From Mesorhizobium sp. 131-2-1 (GTDB taxonomy: Bacteria; Pseudomonadota; Alphaproteobacteria; Rhizobiales; Rhizobiaceae), in the NCBI RefSeq assembly GCF_016756535.1, contig NZ_AP023247.1, positions 5,704,501-5,768,500 on the forward strand: a DNA stretch of 64,000 nt, given 5' to 3'. The position numbers were made by a program, and so were the translations under genes. The notes beneath the pieces are model-generated. The model saw nothing but the letters and a program-made list of their open reading frames with translations, was not told where the DNA came from and ran no database searches. This document shows positions 1 through 8,252 of the stretch, piece by piece; within the stretch, counting starts at the first letter, position 1, and every line of letters starts with the position of its first letter.

Positions 1-874
1 CAATCAGCAGTGCCTCGACGTCGAGCGGATAGCCGGCATGGACGAAATCCTCCGCGGCGTGGATCGCCGGGCGGTCCATCATCTCCATGCCGCCGGGGAT
101 GATGCCGGCGCCGATGATGTCGGCAACGCATTGCCCACCCTGCTCGCTGGTCGGAAAACCGATCAGAAGCGCGCGCGCTGTCTCCGGCTTCTTCAGGATG
201 CGCACTGTGACCTCGGTGACGACGCCGAGCAGGCCTTCGGAGCCGGTCATGACGCCGAGCAGGTCGTAGCCTTCAGCGTCGAGGTGGCGGCCGCCCAGCC
301 GAACCACCTCGCCGTTCATCAAGACCATCTCGATGCCCAGCACATTGTTGGCGGTCAGCCCATATTTCAGGCAATGCACGCCGCCCGAATTCTCCGCGAC
401 GTTGCCGCCGATCGAGCAGGCGATCTGGGAGGATGGATCGGGGGCGTAGTAAAAGCCCTCCTGCTCGACGGCGGTGGTGATGCCGAGATTGGTGACGCCC
501 GGCTGGGCGACGACGATACGGTTCTGAAAGTCGATCTCGAGAATGCGGTTGAAGCGGCTCATGACCAGCAGCACGGCATCCTCGAGCGGCAGCGCGCCGC
601 CCGACAGCGAGGTGCCCGAACCGCGCGGCACGACGCGGATGTTGCGGCCGTTGCAATATTTCAGCACACGAGAGACCTGCGCCACGGTCTCAGGCAGCAC
701 CACGACCAGCGGCAGCTGCCGATAGGCAGTGAGGCCATCGCTCTCGAAGGCGCGCATCTCATTGGCGGCGTCGACGACACCCTCGCCCGGCACGATGATG
801 CGCATGTCGGCGACGATCTCGGCGCGCCGGCGCATCGTGTCGGCGTCTGGCTTCGGCATGGCAAGGCCGGACAT
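1..874 (-). CDS. glcD: Glycolate oxidase subunit GlcD-like FAD-linked oxidase (3' end beyond window)
   Basis: This is an FAD-binding oxidase of the GlcD/D-lactate dehydrogenase family, which oxidises glycolate or D-2-hydroxy acids. Reading leftward from the ATG at 874, the protein begins MSGLAMPKPDADTMRRR and carries the PCMH-type FAD-binding core: VVPRGSGTSLSGG, then a QPGVTNLGI stretch, PDPSSQIACSIGGNVAENSGG and the GLLGVVTE motif. All are hallmarks of GlcD. About 291 residues are visible of the roughly 490 usual for the family; the rest lies outside the window. The upstream region holds a TTGACTGGTCAA box (891-902) also found upstream of the nearby gntR-lldD operon, so shared regulation by that GntR protein is plausible. 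The family call is firm; the exact substrate is inferred. Confidence 0.9.
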   Translation of the reverse strand, partial: MSGLAMPKPDADTMRRRAEIVADMRIIVPGEGVVDAANEMRAFESDGLTAYRQLPLVVVLPETVAQVSRVLKYCNGRNIRVVPRGSGTSLSGGALPLEDAVLLVMSRFNRILEIDFQNRIVVAQPGVTNLGITTAVEQEGFYYAPDPSSQIACSIGGNVAENSGGVHCLKYGLTANNVLGIEMVLMNGEVVRLGGRHLDAEGYDLLGVMTGSEGLLGVVTEVTVRILKKPETARALLIGFPTSEQGGQCVADIIGAGIIPGGMEMMDRPAIHAAEDFVHAGYPLDVEALLI

Positions 875-1034
875 GAGGCAGCCTCTTCGCTTGACTGGTC
901 AAAATCTTTTACCAGCCGTCGACGCTTGTTGCAAACCCTGCTTTGGTCGAGAGCGCCTGCGGGGGCGAGCGTCCTGCTTGCGCAGCGGCAATCTGCCGCT
1001 GCGCGTCGATCATATCTGGCGGAAGATGGGCGGC

Positions 1035-2357
1035 CTATTCGCCCGGATGTTTCGCCGGCTCGGAATGCATGCGCCGTACACGACGCACGCCCCACCAGAC
1101 GAGCAGGATGGCGACCGGCACCGCTGCAGCGGTAACGACTTCGGGCGCAAAGGCATGACCGAAGATCGAGGCGCCCTTGGCTAGATAGGAGATGAGGCCG
1201 ACGACATAGTAGGACACGGCGGCGACGGAGAGGCCTTCCACCGTCTGCTGCAGGCGCAATTGCAGGCGGGCGCGATTGTTCATCGAGGCCAGAAGGTCGC
1301 GGTTCTGCTTTTCGACCTCGACGTCGACCCAGGTGCGCAGAAGCGTGGTGGCGCGGGTGAGTTTTCGCGACAGATTGGCCTGGCGCTCCTCGACCGAACG
1401 GCAGGTGCGCATCGCCGGCGCGACGCGCCGCTGCAGGAAGCCAGCCCAGGTGTCGTAGCCGGGCACCGCCTCCTCTTCCAGCGCCTCCAGCCGCTCGCTG
1501 ACAATGCCGTCGTAGGCGCGGCTGGCGCCGAAACGGTACAGGCTGGAAGCAGCGTCGGCCTCCAGCTCGGCGGCCAGTTCCGTCAGGTCGGCGAGCAGCG
1601 TCTGGCTGTCGCGGGTCTCGGCGACCTTCATTTCCAGCGTGGTCTGCGCCAGCCTGTCCTCGATGCGGCGGGCGCGGCCCGACAGCGTCAGAGCCAGCGG
1701 CAGGCCAAGCATGGCCAGCGTGCGGTAGGTTTCGATGTCGATCAGCCGCTGCGACAGCGCGCCGGTCCGCGCCGGCGTCAGGCCGCGATCGAGCACCAGC
1801 ATCCGCGTCATGCCGTCGCCATCCTGGCGGAAATCGGTGACGATTGCGGCATTGCCGCGCTCGACCAGCGAATAGCACAGGCTGGTCGGATCGAAGCCGG
1901 CGATCAGCCTTTCGCTCGCCTGCGTCCATTTGCGGATTTCCAGCCTGATGCCGGAAATCACCGTTCCGGGCGGCGAAAAGCCGTTGCCGAAAGGCGTATC
2001 CTCCTGCGCCCTGCCGTTTTCGGCGAGCGGCCCCTCCCACAGATAGGTCGAGAATTCCGTATGCCGTTCCCAGCGCAGCGAACCCTTGCCGGATTTCATG
2101 GCATGATGGCGGGCTTGGCGATCGGGCGCGGCGATACCGAGGCGCCGCGACAGTTCGGAAAGCACAGCATGGTCGACGCCGGCGCCGCCCTCGGTCATGA
2201 AGGCAAGCTGCACCAGCAGGCGCGGCTTCTCGATCAGCGGATGCGGGCGGGCGTGGACCTCGCCCAGCGCGCCGGGGCGGCCTTCATGCGCCGGAAAGCC
2301 CATGACGCTGCCCTGCGCGCGCGGCTGGAATTTGAGATTGGACGTCTCGTCCGACAC
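1035..2357 (-). CDS. DUF3422 family membrane-anchored protein
   Basis: A protein of about 440 residues belonging to the DUF3422 family, whose biochemical role is not known. The body is soluble (RWERHTEFSTYLWEG, LVERGNAAIVTDFRQDGDG, ALSQRLIDIETYRTLAMLGLP). A Glu/Arg-rich helical region follows, and the C-terminus has two hydrophobic segments (SYYVVGLISYLA and VVTAAAVPVAILLVWW) with a basic tail, so it is probably anchored in the inner membrane. I chose the GTG at 2357 because it follows an AGGGGGA ribosome-binding sequence at good spacing and gives the usual family length. The frame stays open upstream to 2477, but that extension looks non-coding. It lies upstream of glcD on the same strand, separated by about 160 bp. 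Confidence 0.85.
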   Translation of the reverse strand: MSDETSNLKFQPRAQGSVMGFPAHEGRPGALGEVHARPHPLIEKPRLLVQLAFMTEGGAGVDHAVLSELSRRLGIAAPDRQARHHAMKSGKGSLRWERHTEFSTYLWEGPLAENGRAQEDTPFGNGFSPPGTVISGIRLEIRKWTQASERLIAGFDPTSLCYSLVERGNAAIVTDFRQDGDGMTRMLVLDRGLTPARTGALSQRLIDIETYRTLAMLGLPLALTLSGRARRIEDRLAQTTLEMKVAETRDSQTLLADLTELAAELEADAASSLYRFGASRAYDGIVSERLEALEEEAVPGYDTWAGFLQRRVAPAMRTCRSVEERQANLSRKLTRATTLLRTWVDVEVEKQNRDLLASMNNRARLQLRLQQTVEGLSVAAVSYYVVGLISYLAKGASIFGHAFAPEVVTAAAVPVAILLVWWGVRRVRRMHSEPAKHPGE

Positions 2358-2500
2358 GGCCGGTCCCCCTGTTTTGACCCTGCGTGTAGTGGCGTCCTCT
2401 AGGGCCAATCGCCCGGAGACGCAAACAGCAAAGTTTAGCTGAAGGCGATATAGGGCGACGACGCCGAACCCGGCCAAGCCGGACGAATTGGATAAATAAT

Positions 2501-2509
2501 TTGACCAGT
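2501..2509. promoter_or_regulatory. Candidate GntR/LldR operator half shared with glcD upstream region
   Basis: TTGACCAGT lies about 55 bp before the TTG start of the gntR-lldD operon. Its reverse complement ACTGGTCAA occurs at 894-902 in the glcD leader, as part of TTGACTGGTCAA. FadR/GntR-type regulators bind short TGGTC/GACCA dyads. Identification as the regulator's own operator is inference. Confidence 0.4.
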
Positions 2510-2563
2510 TGGCGACACAGGCTTTAATCTGAGCGTCAACCGCTTCCTTTTCCAGGCACCCCG

Positions 2564-3367
2564 TTGAGCGATATTTTCTCCAGGATCGAGCATTCGCGCA
2601 CCGCCGACGAGGTGGTGCAGCAGATCGAGAGCCTGATCCTCGAAGGCGTGCTGCGCACCGGCGACCGGCTGCCCGGCGAGCGCGAGCTGGCGCGGCAATT
2701 CGATGTGTCGCGGCCGATCCTGCGCGACGCGTTGAAAGCGCTTGAGGGACGCGGGCTGCTGACGACCAAGGCCGGTGGCGGCACCCATGTCGCCGACGTC
2801 ATCGGCCAGCTGTTCACCAAGCCGGTGACCGACCTGATCTCGATGCATCGCAAGGCGGTGACCGACTATCTGGAATATCGCCGCGAGATCGAGGCGATCG
2901 CCGCCGAATACGCGGCGCGGCGCGCCACGCCGGAAGACCTTACGCTGCTCGACAGCATCATGGCGCGCATGGACGAGGCGCATCGCACCGGTGACTTCGA
3001 CGACGAGGCCGAGATCGACATCGAGTTCCACCACGCGATCTCAGAATGCGCGCACAACATCATCCTGCTGCATACGTTGCGCTCCTGCTACCGGCTGTTG
3101 TCGGAAGGCGTGTTCCAGAACCGGCTTCTGGTGTTCACCGTGCCCGGCGCGCGCGAGGCGCTGCTTCACCAGCACCGGGCGATCTATGCCGCGATCAAAG
3201 CCGGCGATCCGGCTGCCGCCCGGCAAGCGGCCATGGACCACATCTCCTATGTCGAGCGCTCGATGCTCGAGGCCGAGCGCAGCGGCGACTGGCAGCGCGT
3301 GTCACGGCTGAGGCTGAGACAGCGCTCCGAAACCGAACCAGTGAACACCCAGCGGGAAAGACCATGA
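2564..3367 (+). CDS. FadR/LldR-type GntR family transcriptional regulator
   Basis: A 267-residue GntR-family repressor. The N-terminal winged helix-turn-helix covers about residues 10-75 (EVVQQIESLILEGVLRTGDR, ERELARQFDVSRPILRDALK). The C-terminal FCD ligand-binding domain follows, with metal-binding Asp/His positions visible in DIEFHHAI and the H of LLHQHRAIYAAI. Such proteins sense 2-hydroxy acids, among other ligands. The start is TTG at 2564. The stop overlaps the lldD start by ATGA, so the two are translationally coupled, which supports a role controlling lactate oxidation as LldR/LctR does. Shared TTGACCA/TGGTCAA boxes suggest it also controls glcD. The family is certain; the ligand is inferred from the neighbour. 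Confidence 0.88.
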   Translation: MSDIFSRIEHSRTADEVVQQIESLILEGVLRTGDRLPGERELARQFDVSRPILRDALKALEGRGLLTTKAGGGTHVADVIGQLFTKPVTDLISMHRKAVTDYLEYRREIEAIAAEYAARRATPEDLTLLDSIMARMDEAHRTGDFDDEAEIDIEFHHAISECAHNIILLHTLRSCYRLLSEGVFQNRLLVFTVPGAREALLHQHRAIYAAIKAGDPAAARQAAMDHISYVERSMLEAERSGDWQRVSRLRLRQRSETEPVNTQRERP

Positions 3368-4500
3368 GCGACATCCTGACCATTGCCGACCTGAAGGACC
3401 TGGCGCGCCGCCGCGTGCCGAAGATGTTCTTCGACTACGCCGATTCCGGCGCCTGGACGGAGAGCACCTACCGCGCCAACGAGGAGGACTTCCAGAAGAT
3501 CAAGTTCCGCCAGCGTGTGCTGGTCGACATGAGCAACCGCTCGCTGGAAACGACCATGGTCGGCGAGAAGGTGGCGATGCCGGTGGCGCTGGCGCCAACC
3601 GGCCTGACCGGCATGCAGCACGCCGACGGCGAGATGCTGGCGGCGCAGGCGGCGGAAGAGTTCGGCGTGCCGTTCACGCTGTCGACGATGAGCATCTGCT
3701 CGATCGAGGATGTCGCCTCGGTGACGAAGAAGCCGTTCTGGTTCCAGCTCTACGTGCTGCGCGACAAGGATTTCGTGCTCAACCTGATCGACCGCGCGAA
3801 GGCGGCGAAATGCTCGGCGCTGGTGCTGACGCTCGACCTGCAGATTCTCGGCCAGCGCCACAAGGATGTCCGCAATGGGCTTTCGGCGCCGCCGAAGATG
3901 ACGCTGGCCAACATCATCGACCTGGCGTCCAAGCCGCGCTGGTGCCTTGGCATAGCCGGCACCAAGCGCCGCACTTTCCGCAACATCGTCGGCCACGCCA
4001 AAGGGGTCGGCGACGTCTCTTCGCTGTCGTCCTGGACGACGGAGCAGTTCGACCCGCAACTGTCGTGGAAGGATGTCGCCTGGATCAAGGAGCGCTGGGG
4101 CGGCAAGCTGATCCTGAAGGGCATCCTCGACAAGGAGGACGCGCTGATGGCGACCCAGACCGGCGCCGATGCGATCGTGGTTTCAAACCATGGCGGACGC
4201 CAGCTCGACGGCGCCTCCTCGTCGATCGCGGTGCTGGAGGAGATCGCCGACGCGGTCGGCGACAAGATCGAGGTGCATATGGATGGCGGCATCCGCTCGG
4301 GCCAGGACGTGCTCAAGGCACTCTGCCTCGGCGCCAAGGGCACCTATATCGGCCGTCCCTTCCTCTACGGTCTCGGCGCCATGGGCAAGGAAGGGGTCAC
4401 CAAGGCGCTCGAGATCATCCGCAAGGAGATAGACATCACGCTGGCGCTGTGCGGAAAGCGCCTGGTGACCGACATGGGCAAGGACCAGTTGCGGCGCTAG
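3364..4500 (+). CDS. lldD: L-lactate dehydrogenase (FMN-dependent alpha-hydroxy-acid oxidase family)
   Basis: A 378-residue FMN enzyme of the lactate dehydrogenase/glycolate oxidase family, which oxidises L-lactate to pyruvate at the membrane and passes electrons to the respiratory chain. Visible motifs are FDYADSGAWTESTYRAN near the N-terminus, PVALAPTGLTGMQH, PFWFQLYV, LTLDLQILGQRHKD, LILKGIL, and the catalytic stretch SNHGGRQLDG with the active-site His at residue 276, followed by MDGGIRSGQD and GRPFLYG (FMN phosphate binding). The length fits LldD. The ATG overlaps the gntR stop, making a two-gene operon. Lactate is the likeliest substrate, but mandelate- or glycolate-type specificity cannot be excluded from sequence. 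Confidence 0.9.
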   Translation: MSDILTIADLKDLARRRVPKMFFDYADSGAWTESTYRANEEDFQKIKFRQRVLVDMSNRSLETTMVGEKVAMPVALAPTGLTGMQHADGEMLAAQAAEEFGVPFTLSTMSICSIEDVASVTKKPFWFQLYVLRDKDFVLNLIDRAKAAKCSALVLTLDLQILGQRHKDVRNGLSAPPKMTLANIIDLASKPRWCLGIAGTKRRTFRNIVGHAKGVGDVSSLSSWTTEQFDPQLSWKDVAWIKERWGGKLILKGILDKEDALMATQTGADAIVVSNHGGRQLDGASSSIAVLEEIADAVGDKIEVHMDGGIRSGQDVLKALCLGAKGTYIGRPFLYGLGAMGKEGVTKALEIIRKEIDITLALCGKRLVTDMGKDQLRR

Positions 4501-4541
4501 GGCCTTGTTCACCGATTGGCCCTAGTTTCCATGACGGAGCT

Positions 4542-4610
4542 GATCACGAAAGTCGTGACAGGTTGATCACGCGAATCGTGACAACTAGATCACGACCATC
4601 GTGACAGCTT
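4542..4610. repeat. Three 23-bp iterated palindromes (iteron-like array)
   Basis: Three units begin at 4542, 4565 and 4588 with an exact 23-bp period. Each contains a dyad of the form TCACG-N5-CGTGA (TCACGAAAGTCGTGA, TCACGCGAATCGTGA, TCACGACCATCGTGA) followed by CA and a 4-base spacer. A weak fourth GCCACGG follows at 4612. The dyads lie on the same helical face roughly every two turns. The array sits between lldD and the start of the phosphatase gene, where it could be an operator for that gene. Confidence 0.85.
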
Positions 4611-4631
4611 GGCCACGGAGCGACGCAAGCC

Positions 4632-5402
4632 TTGACCGAGACCGGCATCCACTATCTCGACGCGCGCGGGCCGGAGGGCATGCGGCTCTACGCCATCGGC
4701 GACGTGCATGGCCGGCTCGACCTTTTGGCCGCCATGCACCGCCGCATCGAAAGCGAGCTGGAATATGAGCCGTCCACCGACTGGCGTGTCATCCATCTCG
4801 GCGACTATTCCGACCGAGGGCCGGACTCCAAGGGTGTGATCGATTTCCTGATCGAGGCGCGAAAACGCGACCCGCGCAACATCATGCTCGCCGGCAATCA
4901 CGATGTCGGCTTTCTCGACTTTCTCGCCAAGCCTGATCCGGACGGGCTGTTCATGCGCTATGGCGGCATCCAGACGGCGCAGTCCTATGGCGTGACGCTG
5001 ACCGCGGGCAGCGGCTGGTTCGGCACGGCGGACACGGTGTTGCGGGATGGACACGCGGCTTTGCTGGAGGCGGTGCCGCGAAGCCATGTCGACTTCCTGC
5101 GCTCACTGCCGTTTTCGGTTACCTTCGGCGACTTCTTCTTCTGCCATGCCGGCGTCAGGCCGGACGTCCCCCTCACCCAGCAGAGCCCACAGGACCTGAT
5201 CTGGATCCGCGAGGCCTTCCACGACCATCCCGGCCTTTTCGACAAGATCGTCGTGCACGGCCACACGCCGGTGCCGGAGGCCGAAATCATGGCCAACCGC
5301 GTCAATGTCGACACGCTGGCCTGGCAGTCGGGCATGCTCAGCGCGCTGGTAGTAGCCGGCGCGGACAAGCGCATCCTGACGGCAACGGCAAAAGCGGGTT
5401 AG
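4632..5402 (+). CDS. PPP-family metallophosphatase (serine/threonine protein phosphatase-like)
   Basis: A 256-residue calcineurin-like phosphoesterase of the bacterial PPP type (PrpA/PphA-like or bis(5'-nucleosyl)-tetraphosphatase ApaH-like). All metal-ligand motifs are present: GDVHGRLD (about residues 23-30), GDYSDRGPDSKG, GNHD, the later HAGVRPD, and HGHTP near the C-terminus. These bind the dinuclear metal centre and the phosphate. The TTG at 4632 follows the iterated palindromes by about 20 bp, so the array overlaps or abuts the promoter. The substrate could be phosphoproteins or dinucleotides; sequence alone does not decide. It is probably cytoplasmic, as no signal peptide is visible. 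Confidence 0.85.
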   Translation: MTETGIHYLDARGPEGMRLYAIGDVHGRLDLLAAMHRRIESELEYEPSTDWRVIHLGDYSDRGPDSKGVIDFLIEARKRDPRNIMLAGNHDVGFLDFLAKPDPDGLFMRYGGIQTAQSYGVTLTAGSGWFGTADTVLRDGHAALLEAVPRSHVDFLRSLPFSVTFGDFFFCHAGVRPDVPLTQQSPQDLIWIREAFHDHPGLFDKIVVHGHTPVPEAEIMANRVNVDTLAWQSGMLSALVVAGADKRILTATAKAG

Positions 5403-5453
5403 CCACGGCTGCAAACCGCGGACCGGCTTTCCGTCTATCGGGGAGGATCAGGC

Positions 5454-5594
5454 TTAGCGAAGCGCGGCGGTGACGCCGTAGCCGTCGACGGCCTGGTGAT
5501 TGTTGGCTGCGTCGGCCGAATAAATGCCGAGGCCGCACAGGACGATGGCAGACAGCATGACAAAGGACAGAAGCGCTGCTTTCACGGACGTCAT
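5454..5594 (-). CDS. Small predicted secreted peptide
   Basis: A 46-residue open frame, MTSVKAALLSFVMLSAIVLC followed by GLGIYSADAANNHQAVDGYG and a short tail. It has a basic N-terminus, a hydrophobic core of about 17 residues and an ADA-like signal-peptidase region, so it would be exported or anchored. An in-frame ATG at 5615 would add seven residues (MQEAQPE); the inner start is preferred because it gives a canonical signal peptide. No family is recognised. Confidence 0.45.
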   Translation of the reverse strand: MTSVKAALLSFVMLSAIVLCGLGIYSADAANNHQAVDGYGVTAALR

Positions 5595-5880
5595 CTCTGG
5601 TTGAGCTTCCTGCATCTGTGCACGACCCGGTTACCAATGCGTTGAAACGATAAAATGCGTCTCAATGTTTCGACGATTTCGCGTTTCTAGGCAGATTCTG
5701 TATCGCCGGTGTGTCGCGCGGATCACACAGAAGGTTCATCGCGGTTGCACTGATGATACGGAGCGCGCGCCTTCTAGGCCGGCAGCCGGCCACAAACCAA
5801 GGATGAAAAGGGTTTTCCCCAGTCGGAACCGCCGTGGCGTGCCAAATATGTCACGCCGCGCCATGTCCGGCTCTGAGTGC

Positions 5881-6579
5881 TCAGATCGTCGCCACCCAGG
5901 CGCGGGCGATTGCCAGGCCGGCAGCGTCGGCATCGGGGCCGTTGCGGGTAATCTCGCCATCGAGCCGGTCGTTCCAGTCGGGATGGCGCTCTGCGATGAC
6001 AGCCGCGAAGGACGTGCTCCAGTCGCGCACCATCGGCGTGTCCGCCTCGAAATGGAACTGGAAGCCGTAGACGGCGCGACCAAGGCGGAAGGCCTGGTTC
6101 TCGGCGACGGTGCTGCCCGCGAGCCGCACGGCATTTTCCGGCAGCACGAAGGTGTCGTCGTGCCATTCGAAGATCGGGAAGTTCTCCGGCAAGGCGGCCA
6201 GCACCGGGTCGGTCTTCGCCGCCGGCGTCAGCGAAACGCGGTGCCAGCCGAATTCGGTGGCGCCGCCGATCTGGTTCTCGCCGCCGAAGGCACGCGCCAG
6301 TAACTGGCTGCCGAGGCAGATGCCGAGCACCGAACGGTCCTTGTCGGCGAAGTCGCGCGTCAGGTCGAGCAATTCGGGGAAATAGGGGCAGAGCTCGTCG
6401 TCGAGCGCGTTCTGGGCGCCGCCGAGCACGACCATGGCGTCATGCTCGCCGCTGTGCCCGGGCAAGGCCTCGCCATTATAAGGCTTGCGCAGATCGATAT
6501 CGGCGCCGGCCTCGACGAGTGCTGCGCCTATCTGGCCAAGGCCCTCACTATCGAAATTCTGGACGACCAGGACGCGCAT
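5881..6579 (-). CDS. Class I glutamine amidotransferase (GATase-1 domain protein)
   Basis: A 232-residue GMP-synthase-like class I glutamine amidotransferase. The nucleophile elbow is GICLGSQLLARAFGG (Cys near residue 98), with the catalytic His in FQFHFE (near residue 174) and its acidic partner just after. The N-terminus MRVLVVQNFDSEGLGQIG and MVVLGGAQNALDD match the stand-alone family annotated as GMP synthase-like or gamma-glutamyl-transferring enzymes. It acts in the cytoplasm; no synthetase partner is encoded nearby, so the acceptor is unknown. It diverges from the gene at 6655 with about 75 bp between them. Confidence 0.85.
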   Translation of the reverse strand: MRVLVVQNFDSEGLGQIGAALVEAGADIDLRKPYNGEALPGHSGEHDAMVVLGGAQNALDDELCPYFPELLDLTRDFADKDRSVLGICLGSQLLARAFGGENQIGGATEFGWHRVSLTPAAKTDPVLAALPENFPIFEWHDDTFVLPENAVRLAGSTVAENQAFRLGRAVYGFQFHFEADTPMVRDWSTSFAAVIAERHPDWNDRLDGEITRNGPDADAAGLAIARAWVATI

Positions 6580-6654
6580 CGAAACCCTGCTGACATAATA
6601 TTGATCGCGCGAGCGATATCATGGCGCCCACAGCGCAGCCAAGAAGGAACGCCT

Positions 6655-7302
6655 ATGCCACTGCAGAACAGGGTCGATCCGTTCGGCGCCATCCATGCCG
6701 TGCCCGAACGCGGCCTGTTCACCGGCAATCGCGGCATCATCCACGACCCCGAGACGAAGACTCTGCTGAGGAAGCGCTGGGCCTTGCCGGCCTGGATCAT
6801 CTGCGTATGCCAGTTCCGCAACGTGCGGCGCGAGCCGATGGGCCGCAACCGGCCAGGTGGCAAGGCTGGCTGGACCGAGCTGTTCTTCCTCGACGAGGTG
6901 ACGGCGCTTGCCGCCGGCCACCGCCCCTGCTTTTTCTGCCGGCGCGAACGGGCAAGCGACTTCGTCAGCCGCTTCGGCGAGGCTTTCGGCATCGCCGAGC
7001 CGCGCGCGCCGATGCTCGACAAGCGGCTGCACAGGGAGCGGCTGGCCTCGGGCGGGCGGGCGCCGGCGGTCAAGCCGGAAGAGCTTGCCGCCCTGCCCGA
7101 TGGAAGCGTGGTCGCGGATAGCGCCACGGCCTATGCGCTGCGCGCCGGCAGGGCCCTGCGCTGGTCGTTCGCCGGGTATGGCATGCCGACGGGATTTGCC
7201 GACCTGGCTGGCCGGCCGCTTCGCCTGGTCACACCGGCGACGACCATCGCGGTGCTACTGCGAGGCTACGTGCCGGCATGGCACCCTTCCGCCGAGGCTT
7301 GA
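6655..7302 (+). CDS. Conserved hypothetical protein with CFFCRRE motif
   Basis: A 215-residue protein that I recognise only as a conserved alphaproteobacterial hypothetical. It is basic and aromatic-rich at the N-terminus ([30 protein letters not shown]) and has a cysteine pair [16 protein letters not shown] that might bind metal. The ATG at 6655 is preceded by AAGAAGGAA at suitable spacing. It ends 31 bp before rsmE on the same strand, so the two are likely co-transcribed. No function can be assigned. Confidence 0.75.
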   Translation: MPLQNRVDPFGAIHAVPERGLFTGNRGIIHDPETKTLLRKRWALPAWIICVCQFRNVRREPMGRNRPGGKAGWTELFFLDEVTALAAGHRPCFFCRRERASDFVSRFGEAFGIAEPRAPMLDKRLHRERLASGGRAPAVKPEELAALPDGSVVADSATAYALRAGRALRWSFAGYGMPTGFADLAGRPLRLVTPATTIAVLLRGYVPAWHPSAEA

Positions 7303-7333
7303 CGACAAACTCCGCCTCGCCCATTGCTCGGCC

Positions 7334-8068
7334 ATGCGCGCCAATTACAAGATGCAGCGGCTGTTCGTGCCTGACGATCTCGGGGCCGGCGTCGAATTCG
7401 ATGCCGGGCAGCAGCAAAGCCATTACCTGCTGCATGTGCTGCGGCTCGGCGAAGGCGCGGAGCTGCTGGTGTTCAACGGCCGCGATGGAGAGTGGTCGGC
7501 GGCGATCGCGGCAAAGTCCAAAAAGGCGGTACAGCTGAAGGTGCTCGACCAGCAGCGGCCGCAGCCGCCGCTGCCCGATCTCGTCTACTGCTTCGCGCCG
7601 TTGAAGCAGGGACGGCTCGACTATCTGGTGCAGAAGGCGGTCGAAATGGGCGCCGGCGTGCTGCAACCGGTGATCACACAACACACGCAGGTGACAAAAC
7701 CCGGTATCGATCGGCTGCGCGCCAATGTCGTCGAGGCTGCCGAGCAATGCGGCATCCTCGCGGTGCCTGAGGTGCGCGAGGCGGAAAAATTCGAGCGCCT
7801 GCTGACCGGCTGGGACAAGGAACGGCGGCTCATCTTCTGCGACGAGGATGCCTCGACCAACAATCCGCTGCCGGCGCTGCAGGCGGTCAGCGAGACAAAG
7901 CTCGGCCTGCTGGTCGGGCCGGAGGGCGGCTTTTCCGACGACGAGCGCAAGATGCTGCGGGCGCTGCCCTTCGTCACCGCCATCCCGCTCGGACCGCGCA
8001 TCCTGCGCGCCGACACCGCCGCGGTAGCGGCGCTTGCGGTGATCCAGGCGACAATCGGTGATTGGTGA
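7334..8068 (+). CDS. rsmE: 16S rRNA (uracil-1498-N3)-methyltransferase RsmE
   Basis: A 244-residue SPOUT-class methyltransferase that methylates U1498 of 16S rRNA using SAM. An N-terminal PUA-like RNA-binding part ([33 protein letters not shown]) precedes the knot domain, with [29 protein letters not shown], the SAM-binding loop [13 protein letters not shown] and the terminal [18 protein letters not shown]. This is a textbook RsmE layout and length. The ATG at 7334 was chosen as giving [11 protein letters not shown]; an inner Met (MQRLF) is also possible. Confidence 0.95.
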   Translation: MRANYKMQRLFVPDDLGAGVEFDAGQQQSHYLLHVLRLGEGAELLVFNGRDGEWSAAIAAKSKKAVQLKVLDQQRPQPPLPDLVYCFAPLKQGRLDYLVQKAVEMGAGVLQPVITQHTQVTKPGIDRLRANVVEAAEQCGILAVPEVREAEKFERLLTGWDKERRLIFCDEDASTNNPLPALQAVSETKLGLLVGPEGGFSDDERKMLRALPFVTAIPLGPRILRADTAAVAALAVIQATIGDW

Positions 8069-8252
8069 TCAATTCCTGTTGAGCCCTGGCTCAGGATTTT
8101 TCGCTTGATCGGCTACTGACATTTCGTCCATCTAACGCCGGCGGTCGTTCGGCCGCCTTAGCGCCACGCTCTTTTGAGCGCGCAAAAGACGCTGTAGCAC
8201 TATGGTTTGGCGTATGATCGGTTTTGGGGATCATGCGTCGGGAGGGCTTCTC

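Noticed and set aside
38..1184. Long plus-strand open frames opposite glcD
   Set aside because: High-GC antisense shadows; the minus strand gives an unmistakable GlcD protein over the same bases.
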